Origin: JBASEY01 sp964404285
Lineage (GTDB): Bacteria; CSSED10-310
Length of the DNA stretch: 64,000 nucleotides
Direction of reading: 5' to 3'
Assembly (NCBI GenBank): GCA_964404285.1
Contig: CAYOJK010000009.1
Location: 1 to 64,000, forward strand
Shown here: piece after piece, positions 55,296-64,000 of the stretch
How positions within the stretch are numbered: the first letter of the stretch is position 1
Layout of the letters: every line of letters starts with the position of its first letter
Notes under the pieces: model-generated
What the model saw: the letters and a program-made list of their open reading frames with translations, nothing else
Database searches by the model: none
What the model was told of the DNA's origin: nothing
Translations under genes and position numbers: made by a program

Positions 55296-56949
55296 ACATC
55301 GAATTAGATTAATTTTTGGAGCATCGATCGGTTTTTTTATGTTGCTGGTCGGCTGTATGTCTGGTAGTGATCTGGTATTGGTCGATGTTCTGATAAAGGT
55401 TGTTTCTTCAGGAGATAATCCGGTTGCAGGTGTTGAGGTTTATTATAATGGAAACTTGGTGGGTTTTACGGATTCTACCGGTAAATTAAACCTCGCATTG
55501 CCCAAAACAGATACGTTTTCAACGATTTCAACAAAAAAAATGGGGTATCAGGCAGTTGAAAAACAGTTCAACCTCAGTGATGGTCAATCACAAATAGAAT
55601 TGCATTTGCCCGTATTAAGGCACTTGATTGTGCTCTGCAGGGAAGATGTGGACGATTCCAATGAGCAACCCCGTTTTATCCAGTCTGTAATAATCGATGT
55701 GAATAATAATCAGTTAACTCTGGAAACAAATGAATACGGGATAGCATACACAGAGTTTTCAATGCCGACACTGGGCGATTTGTATCTTGAAATTACACAT
55801 GCAGATTATGAGGCTCAACAAGCATCTATAAAAATCCTGCCACACAAAAAACAGTATCGCCTGGATTTCCAATTACATAAAAAAGAAATCGTCTCAACAT
55901 CGACACCAATATCGACACCAACACCACAACCGACAAAAGCCGTCCCGATATCTCCGACTGTTTCGACCGATGAATATAAACAACCATCTCCCCCGCCCCC
56001 AAAAACACCTTTGATCATTCCAACAATCCAGCCATGGGAAGATTTACCGGAACCAACATCAAAAGACGAAGCGCCGACACCAATAGAGGAAGACAGTACA
56101 TTTTTGGTTATACCGACGGTCCGGCCATGGGTAGATTTACCGGAACCAATAACTGATGATGAAGCGCCGACACCAATAGAGGAAGACAGTACATCTTTGT
56201 TTCTACCAACAGCCCGGCCATGGCAAGCTTTTCCAAAACAAACACCTGAAGGTGAAGTATCGACACCAACGGATGGCTCTATTTGGACAAAAGAGTATTT
56301 GGAACGAGAGTTGGGAAAAGCCGAGATATATGAACAATCATATGTTTTTGATGGTGACAAAGAATATCTCCAACAGGCAATAAAAGTTTATGAAAGAATA
56401 CTTAAGGCTTATGATACGGAAGGCCATTCGATTCCTACGGCGGAGTATAGTTTGGCGTCGTATCGACTTGCACGCTTTTATCTTGAAAACAACAATGCCC
56501 ATAAAGCCATGGAAATATTAACTCGTTCATTGGCAAGAGATTCGCGACATGCGATATGCCATTTTAATCTGGGGCTTGCTTACAGGGATATGGATCAGCC
56601 GGAACAGGCCGCCAACAGTTTTTCAACAACAATCAAGTTGCTCACAATGTCACCGAGTCAGATTCCCAATGTAAACCAACGCGAACAAATCAGGCTTGAT
56701 TCGTTTTACCTTAAAGCGTTGATGGTTGAAAAATCTTATCATAACACAGGGTCACCCGAAATGCTTGAAAACGCAATATCAAGTTATTCTGATTTTTTAA
56801 ACAAGTTCACGACAGATAAACCATGCGAATACTATGATCAGATCGTTACAACTACTCATGAACTGGAGATGGATCGGAAGGGACAGTTTACGTATTGCCA
56901 GCTTGTAGAGGATGCGAAAAGGCGAAGGGAGGCACTGATTTCTGAGTGA
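55222..56949 (+). CDS. Lipoprotein with regulatory-like domains, Pro/Thr-rich triple repeat and TPR region
   Basis: A protein of about 575 residues. The ATG at 55222 is selected for the GGAGCG eight bases upstream; a longer form from a TTG at 55195 is possible. A lipobox is seen in GASIGFFMLLVGCMSGSD. Two beta modules follow (VAGVEVYYNGNLVGFTDSTG; then QLTLETNEYGIAYTEFSMP). Next comes a linker with three copies of a unit of about 33 residues of the form PTxxPWxxxPEPxxxDEAPTPIEEDST. A C-terminal helical part has tetratricopeptide repeats (AICHFNLGLAYRDMDQPEQA). The layout suggests a surface lipoprotein whose TPR end binds a partner. Its stop overlaps the next ATG. Confidence 0.8.
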   Translation: MTPVIPILTQLSRVRIRLSHLPSIKHRIRLIFGASIGFFMLLVGCMSGSDLVLVDVLIKVVSSGDNPVAGVEVYYNGNLVGFTDSTGKLNLALPKTDTFSTISTKKMGYQAVEKQFNLSDGQSQIELHLPVLRHLIVLCREDVDDSNEQPRFIQSVIIDVNNNQLTLETNEYGIAYTEFSMPTLGDLYLEITHADYEAQQASIKILPHKKQYRLDFQLHKKEIVSTSTPISTPTPQPTKAVPISPTVSTDEYKQPSPPPPKTPLIIPTIQPWEDLPEPTSKDEAPTPIEEDSTFLVIPTVRPWVDLPEPITDDEAPTPIEEDSTSLFLPTARPWQAFPKQTPEGEVSTPTDGSIWTKEYLERELGKAEIYEQSYVFDGDKEYLQQAIKVYERILKAYDTEGHSIPTAEYSLASYRLARFYLENNNAHKAMEILTRSLARDSRHAICHFNLGLAYRDMDQPEQAANSFSTTIKLLTMSPSQIPNVNQREQIRLDSFYLKALMVEKSYHNTGSPEMLENAISSYSDFLNKFTTDKPCEYYDQIVTTTHELEMDRKGQFTYCQLVEDAKRRREALISE

Positions 56950-58259
56950 TGAAAAATTCTATCACGTTATTCGTTCATTTAATGGTAGCCATGTCATTGT
57001 TGTCTTGGTGTTGCTATGCACAAAACCAAGAAAAAATAGTAATCGAAAAAGCCTCTGCGTTATCGATCAAGCCGGAATTGAGTGATCCATCTCAGCTTAT
57101 GCGCCTTGTTGCCCCTCGACCGTCTTTTTCCGGAAAATATTTAGCTTACAATATGTTAACAGGAACAGAAAAATTGATGTTTATCTGGAACAAAACGAAT
57201 AAGTCGTCAATTGAGCTGAAAACAAGTACTTCAATATTTCGCAGACAAGCTGTTTCCCAGTTTGACTTGCAATGGCGCCCAAGAGTGGATCAGGCAGATG
57301 AAGGAGAAATCTTTCTTTTTATAACCAACCAAAATCATAATCAAAATGTGGTAATCGGTGAAATTGATTCTACTGGGATATATCTGATGTTTCTTACAAC
57401 AGATCCTGCTGTTGATGAACAGGGTCGATGGTCCCCTGATGGAAGCAAGATAGTCTTTGTATCAACACGAAACAAAAAAATAGGCGCAGATTTATACCTG
57501 ATCGATGATTTGGACAGCATCATTTCATATTGGCGGACAAACCGCCAAGGTAAATCCGTTATCTCATCACCTTCTGAGATTGGGTTGACAATCGAACCCC
57601 AAAAAATAACAGATTTACCGTCTGGGGTTTTATATCCTGCTTGGTCAGGAGATGATCGATTCATTGCTTTCAGCTACTGGACTGAAGAGGAAAAAAATTC
57701 TTCTTTATGTATAGGGGTTGTTGCATTGAACGAGAATACAACGTTGCCCTATCCAGTAATACGTGTAACGAAATCTGAAAAATACAATGAAATAGCTCCG
57801 TCCTGGAGCTTCGATAATCGTTACATCGCATTTTATTCAATCTCAAAAGAGGATCTGGATTTTGAAAAAGAATTGCGCATTAAAACCGCTTCATACGGCT
57901 ACATCGAATGGGATCAGAATAATTCCCATCGTGCAAAGTTTCTAGCTTCTCAAGGCACACTCACAGCCGATCCATTTGTGGATACGCAGATGACTGGTCC
58001 AGTGTGGATACCCGAATCGCACAGCCTGATTTTGGTGAAACATGACCTGGTTAACGAAAATCCGATTATTGCCTATTGTGTTGAAAATAATACGATCAAC
58101 CCTTTGGATCTAGGCACAAGATTATCTCAGGATTTATTTGGCTTCAATCAGAAGGAGGGCGAAATATACCTTTATTTAGCTGCAGTAAATGAGAGTGGAT
58201 CAGGGCTATATCGTAGCAAAATAAATCTTGGGAGTACGAATAATGCTATTCAGGAGTAA
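56949..58259 (+). CDS. Exported TolB/PD40-like beta-propeller protein
   Basis: A 436-residue protein. The ATG at 56949 overlaps the preceding stop (TGATG), so a GTG one codon earlier is not needed. It has a signal peptide (ITLFVHLMVAMSLLSWCCYA). Blades with the PD40 pattern occur several times: QGRWSPDGSKIVFVSTRNKK, LYPAWSGDDRFIAFSYW and IAPSWSFDNRYIAFYSIS. TolB-like propellers bind peptides and membrane partners in the periplasm. The gene is coupled to a lipoprotein on each side, suggesting one assembly. The C-terminal 17 codons overlap the next gene. Confidence 0.85.
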   Translation: MKNSITLFVHLMVAMSLLSWCCYAQNQEKIVIEKASALSIKPELSDPSQLMRLVAPRPSFSGKYLAYNMLTGTEKLMFIWNKTNKSSIELKTSTSIFRRQAVSQFDLQWRPRVDQADEGEIFLFITNQNHNQNVVIGEIDSTGIYLMFLTTDPAVDEQGRWSPDGSKIVFVSTRNKKIGADLYLIDDLDSIISYWRTNRQGKSVISSPSEIGLTIEPQKITDLPSGVLYPAWSGDDRFIAFSYWTEEEKNSSLCIGVVALNENTTLPYPVIRVTKSEKYNEIAPSWSFDNRYIAFYSISKEDLDFEKELRIKTASYGYIEWDQNNSHRAKFLASQGTLTADPFVDTQMTGPVWIPESHSLILVKHDLVNENPIIAYCVENNTINPLDLGTRLSQDLFGFNQKEGEIYLYLAAVNESGSGLYRSKINLGSTNNAIQE

Positions 58260-59703
58260 ACATACTCTTTGGATTTTCATTTTCATGTTTTCATGTAGCA
58301 ATCAGGTAAATGAGCGCTATTCATCTGAAACTGATAAATTAAATATACAAAATACATATGAAATCAGATTGTTGGATAGGTTTGGAGATTTCATTTTATT
58401 GAAAAATAACATGTTGCCAAGTCCGGTATTTTATCATCTTTACAGAAATGAATTCCTTTCAGCCCGGAACCAGCTTTTAACATTTGAAAATAAAAATAGA
58501 TCAGAATTTCTGATCGCAGCAGGAGAGTTTTTTTATCGCAGAGCCGAGTTGACTCGGGAAATAGTTCACCTAACAGCATCGATGATTTGCGCAAACTATG
58601 AGATCAGACAAAAATCTTCGATAAAAACTGATTTAGAAGAAAAATTGAGTTTATGGGAAATCGGAGAGGCGTATTTGCACATAAAACAAAAAAATAATGG
58701 CCTCGAAATACTTAATATGGAGTTAAAACGGAATCATGAAAGCAAATCGGCTACAGACTTTTATACGTTGATGGCAGAACAATTACAATATTCAGAAGAC
58801 GTTGACATTGAAAAAATACTCTACGACCGTTTTACCGCCCAAACAAGTGGTATTTACAATATTAAACCAGACCTTTTAAGTCATTTTAAATATCTTATAT
58901 CGTTTTTTTCTTCTCAAGATTCTGATATTGATGCTTATCTTAAAAGTGATTTTCCCAAAAGAACGTTTCCTCAAATTAAGGACGATGTTTCATGGTTTCC
59001 AGTTTTAAGATTGCAGGTTTTATGTGACTATTACGCATCAGGGCTTGCCTTTGAAAAAGTATTGGATAACGATGGAATGAATGATGAAATGAGAAGTTTT
59101 GCCGCAATGAAATCAGGAATGGCCTTTCTGAATTCGTTTAACATAAATGAGGCAAAAAAATCTTTTTCTAGAAGCAGCCATCCACTAGCAAAGTGGTATC
59201 TCAGTAGATTAACTGATCTTTCTTATAATGGTGTAATTATTCCACTAGAAGATGAAGCGTTGGAAACGAAAAGGTTTATTTTTGAGGATTACCTGTTCTT
59301 CAGGTTTTTGGGCGTGAACCAGATGGACGAGTTTATAAATACAATACTGAATGATATTGAGACAGGTAATGAGATGTTAGACCCAATATCCAATGAATTA
59401 TGGTTTTTTTATCGACAACGATTGATATCTCTATTATTGAAATTAAACTTTTCTCTGGACGAACTAAATATATCTTCTGAATTTCAGGATAACCCATCCA
59501 TTCAAACTCAGTATCATGACCTTTTATTTCTGTTACGTTACGTTGAGAAAATTTTCAGCCGTGGCTTTTCAAGATATTCTGAAATCAATGGAATTCTGAA
59601 TTCCATGTATGAGCATTTGGCTGTAGGTGATACTTTACTCATTAATTTTCTAAACATTTATGCTGATGAAGCCAGAGGATCAGGGGGCGTGTACATACGA
59701 TGA
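58243..59703 (+). CDS. Lipoprotein of unknown function, helical repeat-like
   Basis: A protein of about 486 residues. The ATG at 58243 has GGGAG eight bases before it; an upstream start at 58228 lies too far inside the previous gene to be needed. The N-terminus is a lipoprotein signal (LWIFIFMFSCSNQ). The rest is rich in Leu, Lys, Phe and Asn and predicted helical, without a clear consensus for TPR, although its segments (NILKNQLLTFE-like, FAAMKSGMAFLNSFNINEAK) recall such repeats. It has no recognised family. Because its stop overlaps the start of the binding protein gene (ATGA), a role in the same transport assembly is inferred. Confidence 0.75.
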   Translation: MLFRSKHTLWIFIFMFSCSNQVNERYSSETDKLNIQNTYEIRLLDRFGDFILLKNNMLPSPVFYHLYRNEFLSARNQLLTFENKNRSEFLIAAGEFFYRRAELTREIVHLTASMICANYEIRQKSSIKTDLEEKLSLWEIGEAYLHIKQKNNGLEILNMELKRNHESKSATDFYTLMAEQLQYSEDVDIEKILYDRFTAQTSGIYNIKPDLLSHFKYLISFFSSQDSDIDAYLKSDFPKRTFPQIKDDVSWFPVLRLQVLCDYYASGLAFEKVLDNDGMNDEMRSFAAMKSGMAFLNSFNINEAKKSFSRSSHPLAKWYLSRLTDLSYNGVIIPLEDEALETKRFIFEDYLFFRFLGVNQMDEFINTILNDIETGNEMLDPISNELWFFYRQRLISLLLKLNFSLDELNISSEFQDNPSIQTQYHDLLFLLRYVEKIFSRGFSRYSEINGILNSMYEHLAVGDTLLINFLNIYADEARGSGGVYIR

Positions 59704-61466
59704 CAAAGCGAAACACATTATATTCAATATCACTTATTCTTACTATGTTGATTTCACCAGTATTGGCTGATCAACCGGAACAAGGTGGTTTGCTTCTTTA
59801 TGGATCACTTCAGGTAATCGATGATCTGACACCGTTTGTGACAGATGATCTGGAAGCAGCCCGTTTTCATACAATGATTTTTGAGGGATTGGTCAAACGT
59901 GAGGCAGCCGGTGAAATCCAGCCATGGTTAGTAGAAAATTACACATCTGACCCTAGGGGACACGGAATCACGTTTAACCTGCGAAACAATGTACGATGGC
60001 ACGATGGACAGCGATTGAGTGCGGAAGATATTGAGTTTTCGTATCGAGTGATTTCACACCCCGAGACGATCAGTCCTTATAAAAACATGTTCGATTTTAT
60101 TGAATCTGTAACCTCTCAACCAAAAGATAATATTATAAGCTTCTCTTTCAACCATGCCATCGATCGCCCTGAACGCTATTTTGAGATTTTTCCAGTGTTG
60201 CCGTCACACATATATGCAACGCTGCAGCCTGATGATGATGGAAATTTCGAAACCAGATTTAAATCTATCGAGTTACGGGAAACACCTTCTCAAAAAGCCC
60301 CGGGGAAGATTAAGCTGCCCTATAAAGCTGTTGTTCAAATTCTGGCAGAGGAAAATGGATGGATAAAGGTGAATGTTATAAAAAAAGGTCCGGTCAATAC
60401 GACGGGATGGATACCCAAACACCTGGAAATATTAAAACCCTCACGCCTGGATAAAGATGCCGGGGCGATAACATTATATAATAAGTTAGTTGGTACAGGG
60501 CCTTTTAAATTTGTCGAAAAACACCCGAATGAAGACATCTATCTCGAACGTAACAAGGATTATCATCATCGTACAGCGTATTTAGATAGCATTCGACGTA
60601 TACACACCAATGATCCCGAAACAATGGTGAAACTCCTGAAACAAAATATGCTTGACCTGCTTTGTGAAGTGCCTTTCGAAAGAATTTCAGAAATATCTGA
60701 ACCTTGGATTCGGAAAATACAGATGATGAGCCTGAGTTTTACCAGTATTGTTTTTAATACAAAGAACTCTTTTCTCAAACAAGCAACAAATCGAAAAGCC
60801 ATGACCATGGGATTTGATCGCTGGGCTGTCTTGTTAAATTATTATGGTGAAAATCAAAAAGTACTTCCCGGTCCCTGTAGCCCTTTATCATGGTGTTACA
60901 ATCCCGATATGGAACCACTCCCATTTAATCCGGAAAACGCAAAAGAACTCATAAAAGGGTCTGTTCCCAAATTGAAATTACTGGTAAATGCCTCAGAGCA
61001 ATCGACGAAAATACTTCAAATTTGTAACCACTTTCAAGAGTTCATGAAACATATAGGTATAACGATTGAAATTGATCGACAGGAAAAAGCATTTTACTAT
61101 GAAAAACTTCATAAAGGCGATTTTGATCTGGCTTATGTAACTTGGGAGTTGGGTCAATCATATGACCTGCAACCAATATTTCATTCAAAAGGATTTTCCA
61201 ATTATGGTGGGTATAGCAATCAAGAAGTGGATCACTTGCTTGACGAAGCCAAAACCTCAATAGATACATCGGTGACATTTGAAAAGGTCAGAAAGGCTCA
61301 AGAATTGTTGAGGGAAGAGTGTCCTCATATTTTCCTATGGGCATTAAGTTATACAGCCGCTTTCAATAATAAAATAAAAGGTATTGATGAAGAGACATTG
61401 AATCCATTTTCAATTTTCGATCATTCCAGTCAATGGTGGATCCCTGCAAAACAGAGGTCGAGATAG
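59700..61466 (+). CDS. Oligopeptide-type ABC substrate-binding protein with SH3b-like insertion
   Basis: A 588-residue exported protein of the SBP_bac_5 (DppA/OppA) family, with a signal peptide (LYSISLILTMLISPVLADQ). The family's GLVKREAAGEIQPWLVENY, FNLRNNVRWHDGQRLSAEDI and VGTGPFKFVEKHPNEDIYL segments are present, as is the C-terminal lobe (YGENQKVLPGPCSPLSWCYN). Between them, about residues 190-247 hold an SH3b-like block (RETPSQKAPGKIKLPYKAVV, then NGWIKVNVIKKGPVNTTGWI), which splits the first lobe. SH3b domains usually bind cell wall or peptide ligands. The gene is coupled to the lipoprotein before it and precedes the permeases. Confidence 0.87.
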   Translation: MTKRNTLYSISLILTMLISPVLADQPEQGGLLLYGSLQVIDDLTPFVTDDLEAARFHTMIFEGLVKREAAGEIQPWLVENYTSDPRGHGITFNLRNNVRWHDGQRLSAEDIEFSYRVISHPETISPYKNMFDFIESVTSQPKDNIISFSFNHAIDRPERYFEIFPVLPSHIYATLQPDDDGNFETRFKSIELRETPSQKAPGKIKLPYKAVVQILAEENGWIKVNVIKKGPVNTTGWIPKHLEILKPSRLDKDAGAITLYNKLVGTGPFKFVEKHPNEDIYLERNKDYHHRTAYLDSIRRIHTNDPETMVKLLKQNMLDLLCEVPFERISEISEPWIRKIQMMSLSFTSIVFNTKNSFLKQATNRKAMTMGFDRWAVLLNYYGENQKVLPGPCSPLSWCYNPDMEPLPFNPENAKELIKGSVPKLKLLVNASEQSTKILQICNHFQEFMKHIGITIEIDRQEKAFYYEKLHKGDFDLAYVTWELGQSYDLQPIFHSKGFSNYGGYSNQEVDHLLDEAKTSIDTSVTFEKVRKAQELLREECPHIFLWALSYTAAFNNKIKGIDEETLNPFSIFDHSSQWWIPAKQRSR

Positions 61467-61478
61467 CGATATTTTCAT

Positions 61479-62462
61479 ATGATACAAAAACGTAATTTCT
61501 GGGTGTTAAAAATATTCACAGAATCGATTGCACTATTTTTCGCCTCGACCTTTATTACACACTTGTTGATGTTCAATATACAAGGTGATTATGTTGCATC
61601 GATGGCAATCAGTTCCGGTGTTTCAGAAACGGATCTTGTCACTTTACGCGAGGAAATGGGAACAACAAACCTGTTTTCCAGTTATATTCACGTTCTTACA
61701 AATACAGGTCACAGCCTGTATAATTTGTTCACTATTACCTCTGATGACTATGAAAAAGTCGTGTCTGATCATTTTCCCGTTCTGTTGTATGTATTTCCAA
61801 CAATGATAATTTCAGTTTGCTCACTGTTAGTCTACATCTTTTTTACGGCGTCTATTGTATTTTTCAATCCAGAACGGAGGACACACATTTTCTTAAAAAA
61901 CGCTTTCGTATTAATTATTTCTATAGGGGCTTGTATTCCGATATTTGCCATGTCACGCTTTTTAAGTAAATGGACAATTTTTTCTTTTCATCATGTTTTA
62001 ACGTGGGAATCGTTATTCAATGCTTCGGGTAGCATCGCATGGATTTCAATACCCATCATTTTCTGCTGGTCATATCTTCAAGGGCTGGGTGACGGCGCTT
62101 TTGTGGAGGGCGCCCGGGGTTTAAAAGAAGAATATGTAAAACTTCAAAATCAACCATATATTTTGTTTCAAAAAGTGAACAGCGGCACTGTTAAACGTCA
62201 TTTGATTAAAGGAATGCTGCCTTATATTTGCAGTATATCGTATTTTCGGTTTATACAGTTATTAGGTGGAACAGTAATCGTAGAGTATATCTTTAATATC
62301 AAAGGGTTGGGGTGGTATTTGGTTCAATCGGTAAAGAATCGAGACTTTATCGATATATTTCATATTACATTTTTAACCATGCTATGTGTAAGCGTTGCCA
62401 GTAGTATCCATCAATTCATAATTGCAAAAATTGATCCCAGGTATCAGGATGAGATCTATTGA
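61479..62462 (+). CDS. ABC transporter permease, divergent DppB-like
   Basis: A 327-residue inner membrane protein with about six helices. The first, IFTESIALFFASTFITHLLM, precedes a long periplasmic loop, and the rest follow the DppB pattern. A coupling-helix segment (GDGAFVEGARGLKEEYVKLQ) corresponds to the EAA-type loop that contacts the ATPase, and GTVIVEYIFNIKGLGWYLVQ is the conserved C-terminal motif of DppB-like permeases. It is more divergent than usual. Its stop overlaps the TTG start of the second permease. Confidence 0.85.
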   Translation: MIQKRNFWVLKIFTESIALFFASTFITHLLMFNIQGDYVASMAISSGVSETDLVTLREEMGTTNLFSSYIHVLTNTGHSLYNLFTITSDDYEKVVSDHFPVLLYVFPTMIISVCSLLVYIFFTASIVFFNPERRTHIFLKNAFVLIISIGACIPIFAMSRFLSKWTIFSFHHVLTWESLFNASGSIAWISIPIIFCWSYLQGLGDGAFVEGARGLKEEYVKLQNQPYILFQKVNSGTVKRHLIKGMLPYICSISYFRFIQLLGGTVIVEYIFNIKGLGWYLVQSVKNRDFIDIFHITFLTMLCVSVASSIHQFIIAKIDPRYQDEIY

Positions 62463-63595
62463 AATATAAATCACACCAATTGCAGATAGTACAAGAAAGT
62501 ATTCGTTTGTCTCCGAAATCGAACAAATATTGGCTTGTTTTGGGATTTATTTTGGCCTTTTTCTGGCTGATTTCTTATCCTTTGGTGTATATTACTGATT
62601 TTGCAGGAGAAACACAGCCTTTTTTGTTTTGGAGTTCTGACCGCGCTCGTTTGGAACAACCAATGGCAGAAATAAAAGCCTCGATTCCCGGCTTTAGTGC
62701 CGGCGATCACTACACAACATTTACGTTTTTACCTCCCAAAATCCGCTTTATAAGGTGGCTGACCGATTTTCGATATAAGGTAATAGAACAAAGTGTTTTA
62801 AGCGGTAGATCCAAAGACCGTGGAATTCCAAAACATACAGAAAATCTGATAAAATCTGCACTTGCCTATCCGGAGCAGGAACCTGCGGGTGAGAGCTCGA
62901 ACAACTCTATTCCTAAAAGGATTTTTCCTTTGGGATCATCTGCTGACCATAGAAATCTTTTAAATTTGATCTACAAAGGAGCGTTACGCGCATATTTTCC
63001 AGGGTTTCTGGCTACAGGAATAAGCATTGTTTTAGGGACATTTCTGGGAGTATCTGCGAGTTTTCCTCAAAAAAAATTCATAAAAGTCCCTACAAATTTT
63101 ACCATAAAAATTCTGATGTCCCTTCCCAGGATATTGTTTTTATTGGTTGTTGCAACGGTATCGGGATATAATGTTTATCTTATTATGATTAGCCTGGGTG
63201 TGTTGAACTCTCCAAGATTGGCAAGATTAATGGCAGATCAAATAAAAATTTTGCAACAGCAGCAATTTGTTGAAAGCGCCAAGGAATTGGGCTTGTCTAA
63301 CCGTGTTTTGTTGTTTAAGCACATTTTATATTATCACTGTATTTATCTATTTGTGATACAAGCGGCATTTTGTATGGCGGATTCAATATTCACAGAAACC
63401 ATGATGAGCTATTTAAAATTTGCTCCTGATGGGGTAAGCTGGGGTCAACTTGTTTTCGATGGTTTTGAACATTACGGTCGTGGATGTCACTGGATGTGGG
63501 TATTCCCGATAGTCGCGATCGTGATTTCGGTAGGCGGATTTTATATTCTTGGAAACAGCGCTTTAAATTTGCACCATTTAAGACGACAAAACTGA
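62459..63595 (+). CDS. ABC transporter permease, divergent DppC-like
   Basis: A 378-residue permease that begins with TTG overlapping the preceding stop. One N-terminal helix (YWLVLGFILAFFWLISYPLV) is followed by an unusually long periplasmic loop of about 130 residues. The transport core then contains GISIVLGTFLGVSASFPQ, ILMSLPRILFLLVVATVSGY, the coupling segment EFVESAKELGLS-like (here QFVESAKELGLSNRVLLFKH) and FTETMMSYLKFAPDGVSWGQ. The last is the conserved DppC motif. It forms a dimer with the DppB-like protein in the family. The ATPase gene starts immediately after it. Confidence 0.85.
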   Translation: MKYKSHQLQIVQESIRLSPKSNKYWLVLGFILAFFWLISYPLVYITDFAGETQPFLFWSSDRARLEQPMAEIKASIPGFSAGDHYTTFTFLPPKIRFIRWLTDFRYKVIEQSVLSGRSKDRGIPKHTENLIKSALAYPEQEPAGESSNNSIPKRIFPLGSSADHRNLLNLIYKGALRAYFPGFLATGISIVLGTFLGVSASFPQKKFIKVPTNFTIKILMSLPRILFLLVVATVSGYNVYLIMISLGVLNSPRLARLMADQIKILQQQQFVESAKELGLSNRVLLFKHILYYHCIYLFVIQAAFCMADSIFTETMMSYLKFAPDGVSWGQLVFDGFEHYGRGCHWMWVFPIVAIVISVGGFYILGNSALNLHHLRRQN

Positions 63596-63596
63596 T

Positions 63597-64000
63597 ATGC
63601 TGAATGTAGATAAATTGACAGTTAAATTCAATCATCAAGGAAAAGAAAAATATATTATACAAGATGTTTGTTTCCATGTGCCAAAAGGGAAATTTACAGC
63701 TATTGTTGGGGAATCAGGAAGCGGGAAATCTGTAACGGCTCTGGCTATCTTGGGATTTGCATATAAATCACCAGGAATAACAGCAGGAAGTGTGGTTTTT
63801 AATGGGAAGACCCTATTCTCGCTTGGTTCAGCAAATTCATCAGAGTTTGTTCTATCAGATTATGAGTGGAAAGCCTTTCGAGGTAGGAAAATTTCGTACA
63901 TCCCACAGGAACCACGAACATCTCTCGATCCATTGTTTACAATAGGGGCTCATTTAGAAAATCAGCTTCAGGATTTGACAAAAAACAATCGAAAAAGCAG
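63597..64000 (+). CDS. ABC transporter ATP-binding protein (DppD-like), 3' end cut by window edge
   Basis: An open frame of 134 codons starts at the ATG two bases after the permease stop and runs to the right edge. It begins MLNVDKLTVKF and has a Walker A GESGSGKSVTA near residue 39, followed by the Q-loop region ISYIPQEPRTSLDPLFTIG. These are the hallmarks of peptide/nickel transporter ATPases of the DppD type. The ABC signature and Walker B are beyond the window. It would power the preceding permeases. Confidence 0.92.
   Translation, partial: MLNVDKLTVKFNHQGKEKYIIQDVCFHVPKGKFTAIVGESGSGKSVTALAILGFAYKSPGITAGSVVFNGKTLFSLGSANSSEFVLSDYEWKAFRGRKISYIPQEPRTSLDPLFTIGAHLENQLQDLTKNNRKS

Noticed and set aside
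1..64000. CRISPR arrays, prophage or insertion-sequence transposases
   Set aside because: No regularly spaced repeat-spacer array and no transposase, integrase or phage structural frame was seen; the repeats found are dispersed or flanking, not CRISPR-like.

Overview
The window looks like chromosomal DNA of a Gram-negative, probably uncultivated bacterium of moderate GC. Signs are an alpha-2-macroglobulin homologue, several lipoboxes, a myxobacterial-style PUFA synthase and secreted proteins with Thr-Pro-rich 'TPTPEPT' linkers. The phylum cannot be fixed from the sequence alone. TGA is an ordinary stop codon in many genes here.

Layout. 1-3.6 kb: the end of a secreted propeller-like gene on the minus strand, then a repeat-rich accessory patch. 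In it, two blocks of direct repeats bracket a two-gene nucleotidyltransferase cassette with its own promoter and four alternating GCCTAAC/GTTAGGC sites. 3.6-9.5 kb: a bacterial alpha-2-macroglobulin. 9.7-11.8 kb, minus strand: a TlpA/thioredoxin-like protein whose first active-site cysteine codon is an in-frame TGA (motif U-P-S-C). A hairpin suited to a bacterial SECIS lies just downstream, and the domain is fused to a long extracellular C-terminal region; this is the strongest unusual signal in the window. 12-17.4 kb: TMEM43-like and membrane glycosyltransferase-like genes. 17.4-23 kb: zinc-ribbon protein, thiI, a MATE transporter, and a DUF2157/GDYXXLXY pair.

23.1-38 kb: a complete three-gene PUFA/polyketide synthase (enoyl reductase; KS-AT-ACP-ACP-KR-DH; KS-CLF-AT-DH-DH), in the order known from myxobacterial pfa1-pfa2-pfa3. 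It ends tail-to-tail with a dgkA-type lipid kinase. 38.6-46.5 kb: DUF4282, an Rsm22-like methyltransferase, pcnB and a tightly overlapping run of glycan/lipid genes (methyltransferase, GT4, hexapeptide acyltransferase, flippase-like protein, sugar epimerase). 46.6-53.5 kb: a two-lobed aspartyl protease with a PDZ domain, a large membrane protein, a GT2 enzyme and a membrane Ser/Thr kinase. 53.5-53.9 kb: a Ser-Ser-Arg tRNA operon behind a consensus promoter.

54.6-64 kb: one co-directional operon. Two lipoproteins with carboxypeptidase-regulatory-like repeats, a TolB-like propeller and a further lipoprotein are translationally coupled to a divergent oligopeptide ABC transporter. Its binding protein carries an apparent SH3b insertion. 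The last gene, an ATPase, runs off the right edge.
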